64,000 nt of DNA from Paraburkholderia ginsengisoli NBRC 100965 (GTDB taxonomy: Bacteria > Pseudomonadota > Gammaproteobacteria > Burkholderiales > Burkholderiaceae): NCBI RefSeq assembly GCF_000739735.1, contig NZ_BBJF01000019.1, forward strand, positions 62,001 through 126,000. Direction: 5' to 3'. The notes under the pieces were generated by a model. The model did no database searches. It worked only from the letters and a program-made list of their open reading frames with translations, and was not told the origin of the DNA. Each line of letters begins with the position of its first letter. Within the stretch, counting starts at the first letter, position 1. The position numbers and the translations under genes are program-made. This document shows, one piece after another, positions 8,929 to 19,048 of this stretch.

Positions 8929-10074
8929 TTACATCTTCACCACATCAACCAGCGTCTTCTTGCCATCCTGATAGTCATACAGCGAGATCACGCCATGCTG
9001 AAGATCGCCCTTCGCATCGAACGCCGTCTGACCGGTCACACCCTTGAAGTTCGTACCCGGAATCTTCGCGAGAACCTTCGACGGCTCCGTCGAGTTCGCG
9101 CGCTTCATCGCGTCGACGACGATATACACCGCGTCGTACGTGAACGGCGCGTCGAATTCGATCGGATGGCCAAAGCGCTTCGTGTACTTCTCGGCGAACT
9201 GCGCGCCGCCGTCCATGCGCTCGACGGCCATACCCGCCTGCGAGCACACCACGTTGCCGGCTGCCGCGCCGGCCAGTTGCGCGAGGCTTTCGGTACAGAC
9301 GCCGTCGCCCGACAGCACCTTCGCGCGCACGCCGAGTTGGCGCGCCTGCTTCGCGAACGGACCGCCGGTCGCGTCCATGCCGCCGTACATGATCGCGTCC
9401 GGATTCTCGCCCTTGATCTTCGTGAGAATCGCGCGGAAGTCGACCGCCTTGTCGTTGGTCGCGTCGTGCGACATGACCTTCAGGCCGAGCGCCTTGGCGG
9501 TCTTTTCGAATTCGTTCGCGAGACCCTGGCCGTATGCCGTCGAATCGTCGACGACCGCCACGGTCTTCACTTTCAGATTCTTCGCCGCATAGTTCGCCAG
9601 TGCCGGACCTTGTTGCGCGTCGGTCGCGACGACACGATACGTCGTCTTGAAGCCCTGCTGCGTGTACGCAGGATTGGTCGACGACGGCGAGATCTGCACG
9701 ATGCCCGCATCGCTATAGATCTTCGACGCCGGGATCGATGCGCCCGAGTTCAGGTGGCCGACCACCGCCACGACCTTGTCGTCGACCAGTTTCTGCGCGA
9801 CCTGGGTGGCCTGGCGCGGGTCGGCGGCGTCGTCCTGCGCGTCGAGCGCGAGCGTGACCTTCTGACCGTTGATCGTCAGGCCCTTCGCGTTGATTTCCTC
9901 AATCGCGAGGCGCGCGCCGTTTTCATTGTCCTTGCCGAGGTGGGCGGAGCCGCCCGTCAGCGGGCCGACGTGACCGATCTTGACGACCTGGTCAGCCGAT
10001 GCCGTGCCCGTCATGGCTGCGAATGCTACGACTGCCGCGCTGATCGGCAGCAGCGTGTGAAGCTTGAACGACAT
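8929..10074 (-). CDS. Branched-chain amino acid-type ABC transporter substrate-binding protein
   Basis: 381 residues. A cleavable signal peptide ends near TASA and is followed by VVKIGHVGPLTGGSAHLGKD, the hallmark start of the LivJ/LivK (Peripla_BP_6) family. Later stretches VVAVVGHLNSG and ISPSSTNPAY also fit. Periplasmic ligand binder for branched-chain amino acids or a related amide or aromatic ligand. No permease or ATPase genes are adjacent, and a terminator follows, so it is an orphan binding protein that must use a transporter encoded elsewhere. AGAGGAGATTTTGA precedes the ATG. Confidence 0.92.
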   Translation of the reverse strand: MSFKLHTLLPISAAVVAFAAMTGTASADQVVKIGHVGPLTGGSAHLGKDNENGARLAIEEINAKGLTINGQKVTLALDAQDDAADPRQATQVAQKLVDDKVVAVVGHLNSGASIPASKIYSDAGIVQISPSSTNPAYTQQGFKTTYRVVATDAQQGPALANYAAKNLKVKTVAVVDDSTAYGQGLANEFEKTAKALGLKVMSHDATNDKAVDFRAILTKIKGENPDAIMYGGMDATGGPFAKQARQLGVRAKVLSGDGVCTESLAQLAGAAAGNVVCSQAGMAVERMDGGAQFAEKYTKRFGHPIEFDAPFTYDAVYIVVDAMKRANSTEPSKVLAKIPGTNFKGVTGQTAFDAKGDLQHGVISLYDYQDGKKTLVDVVKM

Positions 10075-10609
10075 TCAAAATCTCCTCTTTGTTTTCCAAA
10101 TCAATTGGTTATGCGACTATCAAGACGGCTGATCCGGCGGATATCCGTTACGGGAATCCATTTCGGCGACTTTAGGGCAAACTGCCCCGCGTCGTCGGAT
10201 TTTAGGTGCAGGACAATAACGCAAAACCGGCGATCGCAAAAGGCTTCGACGGCATCGGCTCCGCGCGCGCGAACTACGAATTAGCGTCTCGAACCTCGCG
10301 AACGCCCGTGGCTTGGGCCGCTCGCGCCGGGCTCGCGCAAGGCTTTGGCGGTTTATCGGTGTCGCTGAATGAATAAGCTGCTCAAGCGGATCATGCGCAG
10401 TTTGCGTTCATCGCCACTTCGCCGTCCGCCTGCCGCGTCCCGCTTTGGCACGCTAGCACGCATCGGACAGATAAATCGACAAGATTTGCAAAAACCGCCT
10501 TTATCTCCAAATAAATCTGCTTTTAATTTGATGAAATTAATGCAAGTCTCGCCCTGTTATTCATTAAGAAATCGCGCAACCGCCTCGCGAGTTCATACGA
10601 CGCGCCGAT
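10075..10609. other. Gene-free region upstream of the binding protein
   Basis: No frame here has a ribosome-binding site or family character. 10480-10570 is clearly AT-rich compared with its surroundings. The part next to 10074 presumably carries the binding-protein promoter. I see no further structure. Confidence 0.5.
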
Positions 10610-10636
10610 AAAAAAAGGGGGTCCGCCACAGGCCCC
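10610..10636 (-). terminator. Rho-independent terminator of the ABC/lactonase operon
   Basis: On the minus strand GGGGCC, loop TGTGGC, GGACCCC (one bulged A), then seven T. It lies about 70 bases after the amidohydrolase stop and closes the leftward sugar operon. Confidence 0.75.
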
Positions 10637-10704
10637 GAGTAAAGGTCCACCGGCGAAACACCCCTCGAACGACGACCGGCCGTGTCCCCGAGCCGGCTTC
10701 AGCA

Positions 10705-11601
10705 TCACAGCCGATACACCCTCTGCGCATTGTCATGAAACAGCGCCGCGCGCTCCGCCGGCGAGAACTGCCGGGTGATTTCCTTGAATGCGTCGAACAC
10801 GGCGTCGTAGCTGCTGAACAGTTTATCGACCGGGAAATTGCTCGCGAACATGCAGCGATTCACGCCGAACGCTTCGATCGCATGCAGCACGAACGGGCGA
10901 ATGCTGTCCACGCTCCAGTGCCAGTCGCCCATTCCGAGCCCAGAGATCTTGCAGAACACGTTGTCCGCCGACGCCAGCAGCGTCATGCTCTTTTTCCACG
11001 CGTCGATTTCTTCGGGCGCGCGATCGACCGGCATGCCAGTATGGTTGAGCACCATCGGCGTATCGGGAAACTCGCGGGCGAGCGCGAGCGCCTCTTCCAT
11101 CTGCGTGTAGTAAAGCTGCAAATCGAACGACAAATCATGGCGCTTGAGCAACGCGTAGCCGCGCCGCCATTGCGGGTCACTCATCAGATGCGGACTGTCG
11201 ATGAACGTCTTCACCGGGTCGCGATGGAAGTTCAGGCACTGGCGGATGCCGCGCACGTTCGGATACTGGCAATGCTCTTCGATCACGGCCTGCACATTGG
11301 GCGCGGCCAGGTCCGCGAAGCCGACGATCCCATGCGGATAGCCGTGCGCGTCGGCGACGCCTTGCAGCCAGCGCGTTTCGGCAACAGGATCGTTATGATC
11401 GTATTCGACCTGCAGATGAACCGTCTTCACCACGTTCTGGTTCTTGATGTCGGCGAGAAAGTCATCGATCAGATAGTCCTTGCGAATCGCCGTGTAATCG
11501 CCGAAAACGCGTTTCAGCATCGGCCCCTGCAACCACGGGTAGTTGCCGGTCTTCAGATCGAACAGGTGATGATGCGGATCGATGATGGGCAGATTGTCCA
11601 C
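10705..11601 (-). CDS. Amidohydrolase-fold lactonase-like protein (COG3618)
   Basis: 298 residues with the TIM-barrel metal motif DPHHHLFD at the N-terminus, VLNHTGMPVD in the middle and MFASNFPVDK near the end. This pattern is typical of the L-fuconolactonase/4-sulfomuconolactonase-like amidohydrolases. Such enzymes hydrolyse sugar-derived lactones in the cytoplasm. It is the last gene of the operon after the ABC importer. A lactonase would follow the dehydrogenase encoded by the divergent SDR gene, which fits an oxidative sugar pathway (inference). The ATG at 11601 has AAGGAGGC close upstream. The substrate is unknown. Confidence 0.82.
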   Translation of the reverse strand: MDNLPIIDPHHHLFDLKTGNYPWLQGPMLKRVFGDYTAIRKDYLIDDFLADIKNQNVVKTVHLQVEYDHNDPVAETRWLQGVADAHGYPHGIVGFADLAAPNVQAVIEEHCQYPNVRGIRQCLNFHRDPVKTFIDSPHLMSDPQWRRGYALLKRHDLSFDLQLYYTQMEEALALAREFPDTPMVLNHTGMPVDRAPEEIDAWKKSMTLLASADNVFCKISGLGMGDWHWSVDSIRPFVLHAIEAFGVNRCMFASNFPVDKLFSSYDAVFDAFKEITRQFSPAERAALFHDNAQRVYRL

Positions 11602-11697
11602 ATTGCCTCCTTATAAATTGAGCCGGCGCGCGGCGCCGTTCGCAGTGAACGGGCGCGCACGCGCAAGCGGAGCGGCTCCGGTTACGCGCACCTGCGA

Positions 11698-12723
11698 TCA
11701 GTACTTCCCGGCCGACGGCGGATACACCCGCTTGACGGTCGCCTGCGCGTCCGGATGATCGATCGTCTCCCTGGTCACGAGCGGCTCCTTCAGCGCGAGT
11801 TCCTGCGTGGTCGGCTTGCTGTTCAGCGCATTGAACACCTGAGTGGTCGCGTCGATGCCCTGCCCGACCGCCTCCTGCAAAAAGATGCCCTGGATCGCGC
11901 CGTCGCGCAGCAGCTTGATCGTCGTCGGGCTGCCGTCGGCCGTCACGACCGCCACCTTGCCGACCATGCCGCGCGTTTGCAACGCCTTCGCCGCGCCGGT
12001 CGCCGCTTCGTCGTACATGCCGTAGATCGCCTTGACGTCGGGGTGTGCCGTCAGCACGTCGTTGGCCTGCTGGACCGCCTCGTTCACCGTGAGTCCGTGC
12101 GTTTCGAGCACCTGCACGAGTTCGCAGCCATCGGCCTGGAACGACTCCTTCGCGCCCTTCATGTACTTCTGCGCATTCTCGCGATCCTGCGGCAACGACA
12201 GCATCGCCACCTTGTTGCTGCCGCGCTCCTTTGCCAGCTTGCAGACGTACGTGCCCTGCGCCTTGCCGGTGTCGTAATTGTTCGCGGTCACCGCCGACGT
12301 GTAGTCGGTCTGCCCGGCCTGCGGTCCGATGCCCGTGAACGCAACCGGCACGGACTTCGACTTCAGCAGACGCAGCACCGGCGGCGTGCTGGTCGAACTG
12401 ACCGGCCCGATCACGATCGCGTTGACGCCGCGCGTCATCGCCGTGCGCACGTTGTCCATCTGCTTGGCCGGCGAATTCTCGGACGTGAACTCGACGTAGT
12501 CCATGCCGAGTTCCTGCGCCCGTTGCTTGACGCCGTATGCGACCCACTGCCAGTACGAAATGTCGAGCGACGGCGCGATATAGGCAACCGTCTGTTTGCC
12601 CGCCGCGAGCGTCGTGTGCGACGCGAATGCCGCTGCGAGCGCCACCAACGACGCCGCGACGACCCGTGCGGCCGGCCGGCCCGTGAATCCCTTGACTGCT
12701 TTTGACGCGCGCTTGTCCATCAT
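11698..12723 (-). CDS. Sugar ABC transporter substrate-binding protein (RbsB family)
   Basis: 341 residues. The N-terminus is basic with a hydrophobic segment ending near TLAAG. The mature part carries [19 protein letters not shown] and the periplasmic binding protein type 1 pattern, including [10 protein letters not shown] and [16 protein letters not shown]. The family binds ribose, xylose, autoinducer-2 or other pentoses and hexoses. It starts with two adjacent ATGs (12723 and 12720); AGGAGA lies three or six bases upstream, so either may be used. The permease gene lies 35 bases upstream and the lactonase-like gene 96 bases downstream. Confidence 0.9.
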   Translation of the reverse strand: MMDKRASKAVKGFTGRPAARVVAASLVALAAAFASHTTLAAGKQTVAYIAPSLDISYWQWVAYGVKQRAQELGMDYVEFTSENSPAKQMDNVRTAMTRGVNAIVIGPVSSTSTPPVLRLLKSKSVPVAFTGIGPQAGQTDYTSAVTANNYDTGKAQGTYVCKLAKERGSNKVAMLSLPQDRENAQKYMKGAKESFQADGCELVQVLETHGLTVNEAVQQANDVLTAHPDVKAIYGMYDEAATGAAKALQTRGMVGKVAVVTADGSPTTIKLLRDGAIQGIFLQEAVGQGIDATTQVFNALNSKPTTQELALKEPLVTRETIDHPDAQATVKRVYPPSAGKY

Positions 12724-12758
12724 GTGTCTCCTGGCTGCCTGCTTTAGCGAACCCGTGC

Positions 12759-13754
12759 TCAAGGCCGGGCTTTGGTAACACGGTCCACGAGGACCGCGAT
12801 GAGAATGACGACGCCGGTAACAGTGCCTTGCCAGAAACTGTTCACGCCGATGAGGTTCGCGCCGTTCTGAATGATCGTGATCATCAGCGCGCCGAGCAGT
12901 GCGCCGATCGCCGAGCCGGTGCCGCCGAACAGACTCGCGCCGCCGATCACCACCGCCGCGATCGCCTGCAACATCAGGCTCGACCCCGCCGTGGCTTCCG
13001 CATTGCTGATGTACGAGACGCTGACGATGCTCGCGAACGAAGCCAGCAGTCCTGACAGCAGATACGCGCCGAGCCGCACGCGATTGACCGGAATGCCGAT
13101 CACGCGCGCCGACGAACTGCTGCTGCCGATCGCATACAGCCAGCGTCCCGCGACCACCTTGCGCAGACAGAACTCGATTGCGATGAGAAGCAGCACGCAC
13201 CACAGCACATAGTTCGGGATCCCTGGAATTAGCGTGCCCGAATCGAGCATCCAGTAATCGGGATCGGAGATCGGCAGCGAATGGCCGTCCGTGACGATGA
13301 ACGACAGGCTGCCCGCAATCGCATACGTGCTCAGCGTGACGACGAACGGCGCGAGGCCGACGAAGGTGACGAGTGCGCCGTTGAGCGCGCCGATCACGAC
13401 GCCGACGGACAGTCCCGCGAGACTGCTCGCGATAGCGCCATAGCCGTGCGTCATCGCGAGGCCGGTGACCATGCCGGTCAGCGAGAACACCGAACCGACC
13501 GACAGATCGATGCCGCCGGTGATGATCACGAGCAGCACGCCGAACGCCATGATGACGAGCGGCGCGGCCGCCTGCGTGACGTTCGACAGATTGCCGCCGG
13601 ACAGCGCCGCCGGCACGACCATGCCGACCGCGAGTTCGATCACGATGATCGCAATTGCAATCGCGATCTCGGTGCGATACGCCGACAGCAGACGGCGTCC
13701 CGCGCCGGCGCGTTGCGGGCGTCCGTCCGCGAGCGAATGAGTGGCTGTTTTCAT
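12759..13754 (-). CDS. Sugar ABC transporter permease (RbsC family)
   Basis: 331 residues with eight to ten membrane segments. [19 protein letters not shown] is the diagnostic RbsC/XylH-type motif, and [20 protein letters not shown] is the conserved coupling region near the C-terminus. Inner-membrane channel of the importer encoded by the operon. The start at 13754 has GGAGACACTC upstream. It lies between the ATPase and binding-protein genes with short spacers, the usual order for this importer class. Confidence 0.92.
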   Translation of the reverse strand: MKTATHSLADGRPQRAGAGRRLLSAYRTEIAIAIAIIVIELAVGMVVPAALSGGNLSNVTQAAAPLVIMAFGVLLVIITGGIDLSVGSVFSLTGMVTGLAMTHGYGAIASSLAGLSVGVVIGALNGALVTFVGLAPFVVTLSTYAIAGSLSFIVTDGHSLPISDPDYWMLDSGTLIPGIPNYVLWCVLLLIAIEFCLRKVVAGRWLYAIGSSSSSARVIGIPVNRVRLGAYLLSGLLASFASIVSVSYISNAEATAGSSLMLQAIAAVVIGGASLFGGTGSAIGALLGALMITIIQNGANLIGVNSFWQGTVTGVVILIAVLVDRVTKARP

Positions 13755-13799
13755 GAGTGTCTCCGGGTGAATGCGTGCTGGCGCAATCGGGTATGAGGT

Positions 13800-15335
13800 C
13801 TATGCCGCCATGCCGGTGGCGGCCGCCAGTTGGGTTTCGTTGACGTCGGCGTGGCGCAGGACTTCGGTCGGCTTGCCGTCCAGATCGAACGCGAGCACGG
13901 TGTCGCACAGTTCAACGAGTTCGATGTATTCGGTCGACCACCAGACGATCGTCGTGCCCTGCTGCGCCATCTTGCGAATCAGCGCGTAGATCTCGCGCTT
14001 GGTGCGAATGTCCACGCCGCGCGTCGGCTCTTCGAGCACCAGCAGCCTGGGCCGCAGCAACAGCCAGCGCGCGATCAGCAGCTTCTGCTGGGTGCCGCCG
14101 CTCAAGGTGGCTGGCAGGTCCCACAGCGAGCCCGCGCGGATTTTCAGCGCGTCGAGCAGTGCAGAGCTCTGCTTGACTTCGTCGCGCTTCACGACACTGC
14201 GCCGCTTGACGACACGCGCCGCCGCGACGAGGTTGTCGACGATTGGCAGCGTGGCGAGCACGCCCTTGTTCGAACGGTCGCCCGATACGAAGCCGACGCC
14301 GTCGCGCGCGCCGGCAGACGGGTGCGGATAGCTGACGCGCGTGCCATCGCGCGTGATCGCCCATGAGCCCGCTGGCGCGATGCCGGTCAGCGCGTCGATC
14401 AGTGACGACGGGCCGACCGGTGCACCCGCAAGGCCGATGATCGCGCCGGCCGGCACCTCGATCGCCACGCCGTCGCGTTCGATGCGCAGCGCGCCGCCAT
14501 GCGCGGCGACCGCGCTCGTTTGCGTCGACGGCTGGGCGGCATGCTCCAGTTCCGCCGATTCCGCGACGCTGGCCGCCGCCTCGTCGACCACCACGCTCTG
14601 CCCCATGCACTCGATAATCTCGCGGTCCGTGATCGCATCGAGCGCGACGCGATCCACCGCCGTCTTGCCGTCGCGGATGATCGTGCAGACATCCGCGATC
14701 TGGCGAATCTCACGCATCCGGTGCGAGACGAACAGCACCGCGAGACCCGTATCGGCAATCAGCCGGCGAATCACCGTAAAGAGCCGAAGGGTTTCCGCAG
14801 CGGTCAGATTGGCGGTCGGCTCGTCGAGCAGCAACAGCTTCGCGCCCGAGCCGAGTGCGCGGGCAATCTCCACCAGTTGGCGCTCGTGCAGCGTCAAGCC
14901 GCCGACCAGCCGTCCCGACGATTCGTGCGCGAACTGCGGATCGATCAGCGACAACGCTTCGATCGCAATCTCCATCGACGCGCGTTCGCTATATCGAGCC
15001 GTGCCGCGACGCAGGCGCGGCATCGCGATGTTCTCGGCGACGGACAGATGCGGCAGCAGCGCGAGTTCCTGATTGACGACCGCAATGGTGCCGGCCGCGA
15101 CGTGCGCGCCGACCGATGCGCCAATCTCCTGGCCATCGAATTCGAGCGTGCCGCTATCGCGATCGAACTGGCCGGAGATGATCTTGATCAGCGTCGACTT
15201 GCCCGCACCATTGCCGCCGAGAAACGCGTGCACTTCGCCGGGCGCGATCGACAGATCGAAGCCCCTCAGCACGCTCGTCGGCCCAAAGCTCTTGACGATC
15301 GAACGCGCCGTCAACAGGTAACGCTGCTCTGTCAT
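13800..15335 (-). CDS. Sugar ABC transporter ATP-binding protein (RbsA/XylG family)
   Basis: 511 residues, two fused nucleotide-binding domains. Domain 1 has Walker [10 protein letters not shown] (residues 40-48) and Walker [13 protein letters not shown]. Its signature region reads [17 protein letters not shown], not the usual LSxGQQQ form. Domain 2 has [15 protein letters not shown] and [12 protein letters not shown], but its Walker A region is degenerate ([12 protein letters not shown]), as is common in this family. It energises the importer from the cytoplasmic side. The ATG at 15335 follows AAGGAGACGGAAC; an upstream extension is a shadow. First gene of the leftward operon, divergent from a LysR gene. 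Confidence 0.93.
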   Translation of the reverse strand: MTEQRYLLTARSIVKSFGPTSVLRGFDLSIAPGEVHAFLGGNGAGKSTLIKIISGQFDRDSGTLEFDGQEIGASVGAHVAAGTIAVVNQELALLPHLSVAENIAMPRLRRGTARYSERASMEIAIEALSLIDPQFAHESSGRLVGGLTLHERQLVEIARALGSGAKLLLLDEPTANLTAAETLRLFTVIRRLIADTGLAVLFVSHRMREIRQIADVCTIIRDGKTAVDRVALDAITDREIIECMGQSVVVDEAAASVAESAELEHAAQPSTQTSAVAAHGGALRIERDGVAIEVPAGAIIGLAGAPVGPSSLIDALTGIAPAGSWAITRDGTRVSYPHPSAGARDGVGFVSGDRSNKGVLATLPIVDNLVAAARVVKRRSVVKRDEVKQSSALLDALKIRAGSLWDLPATLSGGTQQKLLIARWLLLRPRLLVLEEPTRGVDIRTKREIYALIRKMAQQGTTIVWWSTEYIELVELCDTVLAFDLDGKPTEVLRHADVNETQLAAATGMAA

Positions 15336-15542
15336 GTTCCGTCTCCTTCGACGAATTCCGTGCGGCGCCGCGCGTTTGTTTGGCGATGCCAACGAATTGG
15401 GTCAACGCGGCTCGCTTACGCGACGACCGGGGACCGCAAGCCAGGCCGGGAAGGAACAGAACGGGGAACGTGCGCTCGGGCATCGACGGATCGCGCACTC
15501 GAGCGGAAAGTTGGATAATTCATTGCTGTCTCCGGCGCAGTT

Positions 15543-15557
15543 GTTGCACTGCGCAAC
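15543..15557. promoter_or_regulatory. Candidate LysR-type operator (T-N11-A)
   Basis: GTTGC-ACTGC-GCAAC: five-base inverted arms around a five-base spacer, with an inner T-N11-A core. It lies about midway between the divergent ABC operon and the lysR gene, where LysR regulators typically bind. Not tested. Confidence 0.45.
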
Positions 15558-15689
15558 CTGTGTTTATGATTGGCCGCTGTGTGCGGCATTGAAGCTGCCG
15601 GATCGGTATCGAGAGGACTGCCTGCCCAAGGATTGCCCGGCTTGTCGACAGAATGGCAGTACGAGCAGCGTGCGAACAAGGCGGTTTCA

Positions 15690-15705
15690 TTCAACTGCAG
15701 TTGAA
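15690..15705. promoter_or_regulatory. Perfect 16-bp palindrome upstream of lysR
   Basis: TTCAACTGCAGTTGAA is a perfect palindrome ending 12 bases before the lysR ATG, over the expected ribosome-binding site. Its arms TTCAA-N6-TTGAA share the layout of the site at 16784 upstream of the SDR gene, so it may be a repressor or autoregulatory operator for this locus. Confidence 0.55.
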
Positions 15706-15717
15706 AAAAATTTCACT

Positions 15718-16617
15718 ATGCGCATTCCACCGGTGAAGGCCATCGTTGCGTTCGAGAGCGTGGCCAGAACAAAGAGCGTCAACCGGGCGTCCGAAGAACT
15801 CGGACTAACCGCCTCCGCAGTGAGTCATCAGATCAGCAATCTCGAGTCGGTCATCGGCCAGCCGCTCTTTTACCGCTCGGGCCGAGGGCTCGTTCTTACG
15901 CCGACTGGCGAGCGTTATCTGTCCGACGTAACGGGGTCGCTCGCCGACCTGAGCCGCGCCACCGAGCGCGCGTCGAGCCGTACCGACGTCGATATCCTGC
16001 GCGTGCATTCGAGTCCGAGCTTCGGGCTCATGTGGCTGCTGCCGCGGCTCGCGTCGTTTCAGGAAGCCAACGACGATATCCAGTTGAACCTCGCCTGCTC
16101 GTATGAGGACGTGTCGTTCACCAGCGGTTACTACGACGTCGACCTGCGCCACGGCTACGCGAACTGGCGCGACCTGGAAGTGCGCACGCTGCGCGGCGAA
16201 TACATCACGCCGCTCGCGTCGCCGAAATATCTGGAAAGCCATCCGGTCAGCGCGCCCGAAGACCTGCTGAAACATCGGCTGATCTATTCGGAAACGCCGC
16301 TCGTGCAGTGGAAGCAATGGTTCGGGCGCACCGGCGTGTCGGCTGCCCACAAGACCTTCGACTTTTCGTTCGACCGCTCGTACATGTCGCTGGAAACAGC
16401 CGCGCTCGGTCTCGGCATCGCGCTCGAAAGCATGATGCTCGCGTCGGTGCGAATGAAGGAAGGCGCGCTCGTGCCGGTCTTCGACGACACACATGCGGTC
16501 GAAGTCGGTGCGCATCATCTGGTGTATCCGCCGCAGAACGCGGAGTTGCCACGGGTCGCGCGCTTTATCGCGTGGATCGAGCGCGAGGTCGGGCGCATGG
16601 ATCGCAACAACACCTGA
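15718..16617 (+). CDS. LysR-family transcriptional regulator (GcvA-like)
   Basis: 299 residues from the ATG at 15718. The N-terminal winged helix-turn-helix contains the LysR pattern: SVNRASEELGLTASAVSHQ, a linker helix, then QPLFYRSGRGLVLTPTGERY. The effector-binding domain follows (residues ~90-295), with LRHGYANWRDLEV as in GcvA-like regulators. It is divergent from the ABC/lactonase operon and heads the rightward SDR-MFS-transketolase series, so it is the probable regulator of both. No clear Shine-Dalgarno is visible; a palindrome occupies that place. Earlier in-frame starts exist, but the sequence before this Met has no domain character. Confidence 0.9.
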   Translation: MRIPPVKAIVAFESVARTKSVNRASEELGLTASAVSHQISNLESVIGQPLFYRSGRGLVLTPTGERYLSDVTGSLADLSRATERASSRTDVDILRVHSSPSFGLMWLLPRLASFQEANDDIQLNLACSYEDVSFTSGYYDVDLRHGYANWRDLEVRTLRGEYITPLASPKYLESHPVSAPEDLLKHRLIYSETPLVQWKQWFGRTGVSAAHKTFDFSFDRSYMSLETAALGLGIALESMMLASVRMKEGALVPVFDDTHAVEVGAHHLVYPPQNAELPRVARFIAWIEREVGRMDRNNT

Positions 16618-16783
16618 AGCCGCGCATAAGTCCACGCGTAACACCCGCGCGTCGCGCCGAACTTTTCACCAGGGTTTTCCAGCACGCATTGACCCGCATG
16701 CTTGCCTGCATCGCGGCCCGTGCGCCGATGCCGCGTCGCACCATGCACGCGATGCGTTCGCGCAGCACGTCACCTGAAAATTT

Positions 16784-16799
16784 CTCAAACATAGTTGAG
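16784..16799. promoter_or_regulatory. Candidate operator upstream of the SDR gene
   Basis: CTCAA-ACATAG-TTGAG: five-base inverted arms with a six-base spacer, the same YTCAA-N6-TTGAR layout as the palindrome at 15690. It lies 71 bases before the SDR start in the 253-base gap after lysR. Confidence 0.5.
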
Positions 16800-16870
16800 C
16801 CGGACGTCGTTGATAGGACCGGGCGCGCGGTAGACACTTGCGCCATCAGATCAACACTCAGGAGACAACC

Positions 16871-17620
16871 ATGCTGCTCGAGAACAAAGTCATCATCATC
16901 ACCGGAGCGGCGTCGCCGCGCGGTATCGGCAAGGCAGCCGCCAAAGCGCTCGCGGAACAGGGCGCGCGCATCGTGATCCTCGATCTGCGCGATGAAGAGG
17001 CGAAGCGGGCCGCCGCCGATCTCGGCGACGCGCATCTAGGTCTCGCCTGCGACGTCACCGACAAGCTCGCATGCGAGTCGGCCGCGAAGGCGACGCTCGA
17101 ACGCTACGGCCGCATCGACGGCCTCATCAACAATGCCGGCATCACGCAGCCGGTCCGCACGCTCGACATCACCGCTGCGGGCTTCGACGCGATCGTCGAC
17201 GTCAATCTGCGCGGCACGCTCTACATGTCGCAGGCGGTTCTGCCGGCAATGAAAGAGCGCAAGAGCGGCAGCATCGTCTGCATGTCGTCGGTCTCCGCGC
17301 AACGCGGCGGCGGCATTTTCGGCGGCCCTCACTACAGCGCGGCGAAAGCCGGCGTGCTCGGCCTTTCACGGGCGATGGCACGCGAGTTCGGCGCCGACAG
17401 CATTCGCGTGAACTCGATCACGCCGGGCCTGATCCAGACCGACATCACCGGCGACAAGCTCACGCCGACCATGCGCGCGGACATCATCAAGGGCATTCCG
17501 CTCGGCCGGCTCGGCGATGCAAGCGATGTGGCGAACGCGTGTCTGTTCCTCGTCAGCGACCTGTCGACGTATCTCACGGGTATCACGCTCGACGTGAACG
17601 GCGGCATGCTCATTCACTAG
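16871..17620 (+). CDS. SDR-family NAD(P)-dependent oxidoreductase
   Basis: 249 residues. The Rossmann motif is TGAASPRGIG (11-20), followed by LINNAGI (NNAG), SSVSA (catalytic Ser) and YSAAKAG (YxxxK). The classical SDR C-terminus NSITPGLIQT...LTGITLDVNGGM is present. It oxidises or reduces a hydroxyl/keto group with NAD(P); in this setting probably the sugar or polyol brought in by the neighbouring transporters (inference). The ATG at 16871 follows AGGAGACAACC; an in-frame Met 33 bases earlier lacks a site. First structural gene of the rightward series. Confidence 0.9.
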   Translation: MLLENKVIIITGAASPRGIGKAAAKALAEQGARIVILDLRDEEAKRAAADLGDAHLGLACDVTDKLACESAAKATLERYGRIDGLINNAGITQPVRTLDITAAGFDAIVDVNLRGTLYMSQAVLPAMKERKSGSIVCMSSVSAQRGGGIFGGPHYSAAKAGVLGLSRAMAREFGADSIRVNSITPGLIQTDITGDKLTPTMRADIIKGIPLGRLGDASDVANACLFLVSDLSTYLTGITLDVNGGMLIH

Positions 17621-17685
17621 CCACGCATCAGCAGCAGTCACGTGCAAGGCACCCGGGCCCACCCGGGGCATGGAAGGAGACAGAC

Positions 17686-19014
17686 ATGAAATCGAAGTCC
17701 ACGGCTTTACCCGTTCCCGCCGATCTCGCGCCCCCTACTGACTCGGCCAGCTTCGAGTCGAAAACCTACGCGAAAGTCAGTCGCCGGCTGATCCCGTTTC
17801 TGATGCTGTGCTATCTCGGCGCCTATCTCGACCGCGTCAACGTCGGCTTCGCGAAGTTGCAGATGCTCAGCGACCTGCGCTTTAGCGAAACCGTCTACGG
17901 CATGGGCGCGGGCATTTTCTTTCTCGGCTACTTCCTGTTCGAAGTGCCGAGCAACCTGATTCTGCATCGCGTCGGCGCGCGCCGCTGGCTCGCGCGCATC
18001 ATGCTGACCTGGGCGGTGATCTCCGCGAGCTTCGTGTTCGTAAAATCGCCGACCGCCTTTTACGTGCTGCGCTTTCTGCTCGGCGTCGCGGAAGCGGGCT
18101 TCGCGCCCGGTGTGATTCTCTATCTGACGTACTGGTTTCCGGCTGCACGCCGCGCCAAGGCGCTGTCGCTGTTCTTCATGGCGATTCCGCTCGCGGGCAT
18201 GGTCGGTGGACCGCTGTCCGGCTGGATCATGCACTCGCTGCAAGGCACGTTCGATCTGGCCGGCTGGAAGTGGCTGTTCATGCTCGAAGCACTGCCGTCG
18301 CTCGTGCTCGGCGTCGCGATCCTGCTCTACCTCGACGACAGCATCGCCAAAGCGAAGTGGCTCACGGACTCCGAAAAGAATCTGCTCGCCCGCAACGTTG
18401 CCAATGACAACGCGCACAAGATCGCGCACGTGTCGATCAGATCGTTCATCGGCGACCGCCGCTTGTGGCTGATGGCGTCGATCTACTTCTGCGTGGTGCT
18501 CGGCCAGTACGGCCTGACGTTCTGGCTGCCGACCATCATCCGCAAGTCGGGCGTCGCCGACCCGCTGTGGATCGGCGTGTTCACCGCGAGTCCGTATCTG
18601 TGCGCAATCATCGCGCTGCCGTTGATCGGCATGAGCGCGGACCGTCGCCGCGAACGCCGCCTGCATCTGGCCATTCCGATGCTGATCGCCGCAGCCGCCT
18701 TCATCGTGCTGCCCACCCTCGGCAGCGTGCCGGCCTCGATCGTCTGCCTGAGCGTGGCGGCCGCCGGCATCCTCGCGTCGTCCTCCCAATTCTGGTCTTT
18801 GCCGACCGCGCTGCTTGGCGGCATGTCGGCTGCGGCCGGCATCGCGGCGGTGAATTGCTTCGCCAATCTCGCGGGCTTCTTCTCTCCGGCGATCGTCGGC
18901 TGGCTGAACGACCTGACCGGCAAATCGACCGCCGGGCTGATCTTCATCTCACTGGCCATCGCGCTCGGCGCCGCGCTGGTGTTCCTGGTGCCCGCGAAGT
19001 CGGTGAACCGCTGA
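17686..19014 (+). CDS. MFS transporter, anion:cation symporter (phthalate permease-like) family
   Basis: 442 residues, about 12 membrane helices. The first helix reads LMLCYLGAYLDRVNVGFAKL, the D-R-x-N-x-G-F-A signature of the ACS family (ExuT, GudP, phthalate and tartrate permeases). Helix 2 has FLGYFLFEVPSNLILHRVG, also family-typical. Members carry sugar acids, tartrate or aromatic anions with H+. AAGGAGACAGAC precedes the ATG. It gives the locus a second uptake route besides the ABC importer, so a sugar and its oxidised acid may both be taken up (inference). Confidence 0.9.
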   Translation: MKSKSTALPVPADLAPPTDSASFESKTYAKVSRRLIPFLMLCYLGAYLDRVNVGFAKLQMLSDLRFSETVYGMGAGIFFLGYFLFEVPSNLILHRVGARRWLARIMLTWAVISASFVFVKSPTAFYVLRFLLGVAEAGFAPGVILYLTYWFPAARRAKALSLFFMAIPLAGMVGGPLSGWIMHSLQGTFDLAGWKWLFMLEALPSLVLGVAILLYLDDSIAKAKWLTDSEKNLLARNVANDNAHKIAHVSIRSFIGDRRLWLMASIYFCVVLGQYGLTFWLPTIIRKSGVADPLWIGVFTASPYLCAIIALPLIGMSADRRRERRLHLAIPMLIAAAAFIVLPTLGSVPASIVCLSVAAAGILASSSQFWSLPTALLGGMSAAAGIAAVNCFANLAGFFSPAIVGWLNDLTGKSTAGLIFISLAIALGAALVFLVPAKSVNR

Positions 19015-19048
19015 ACTCATGCTTTTACGACCCATCATTGGAGACGAC

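Noticed and set aside
11698-13908. 736-residue fusion of permease region and binding protein
   Set aside because: The first part is the permease gene read in the wrong frame; the binding protein has its own start at 12723.
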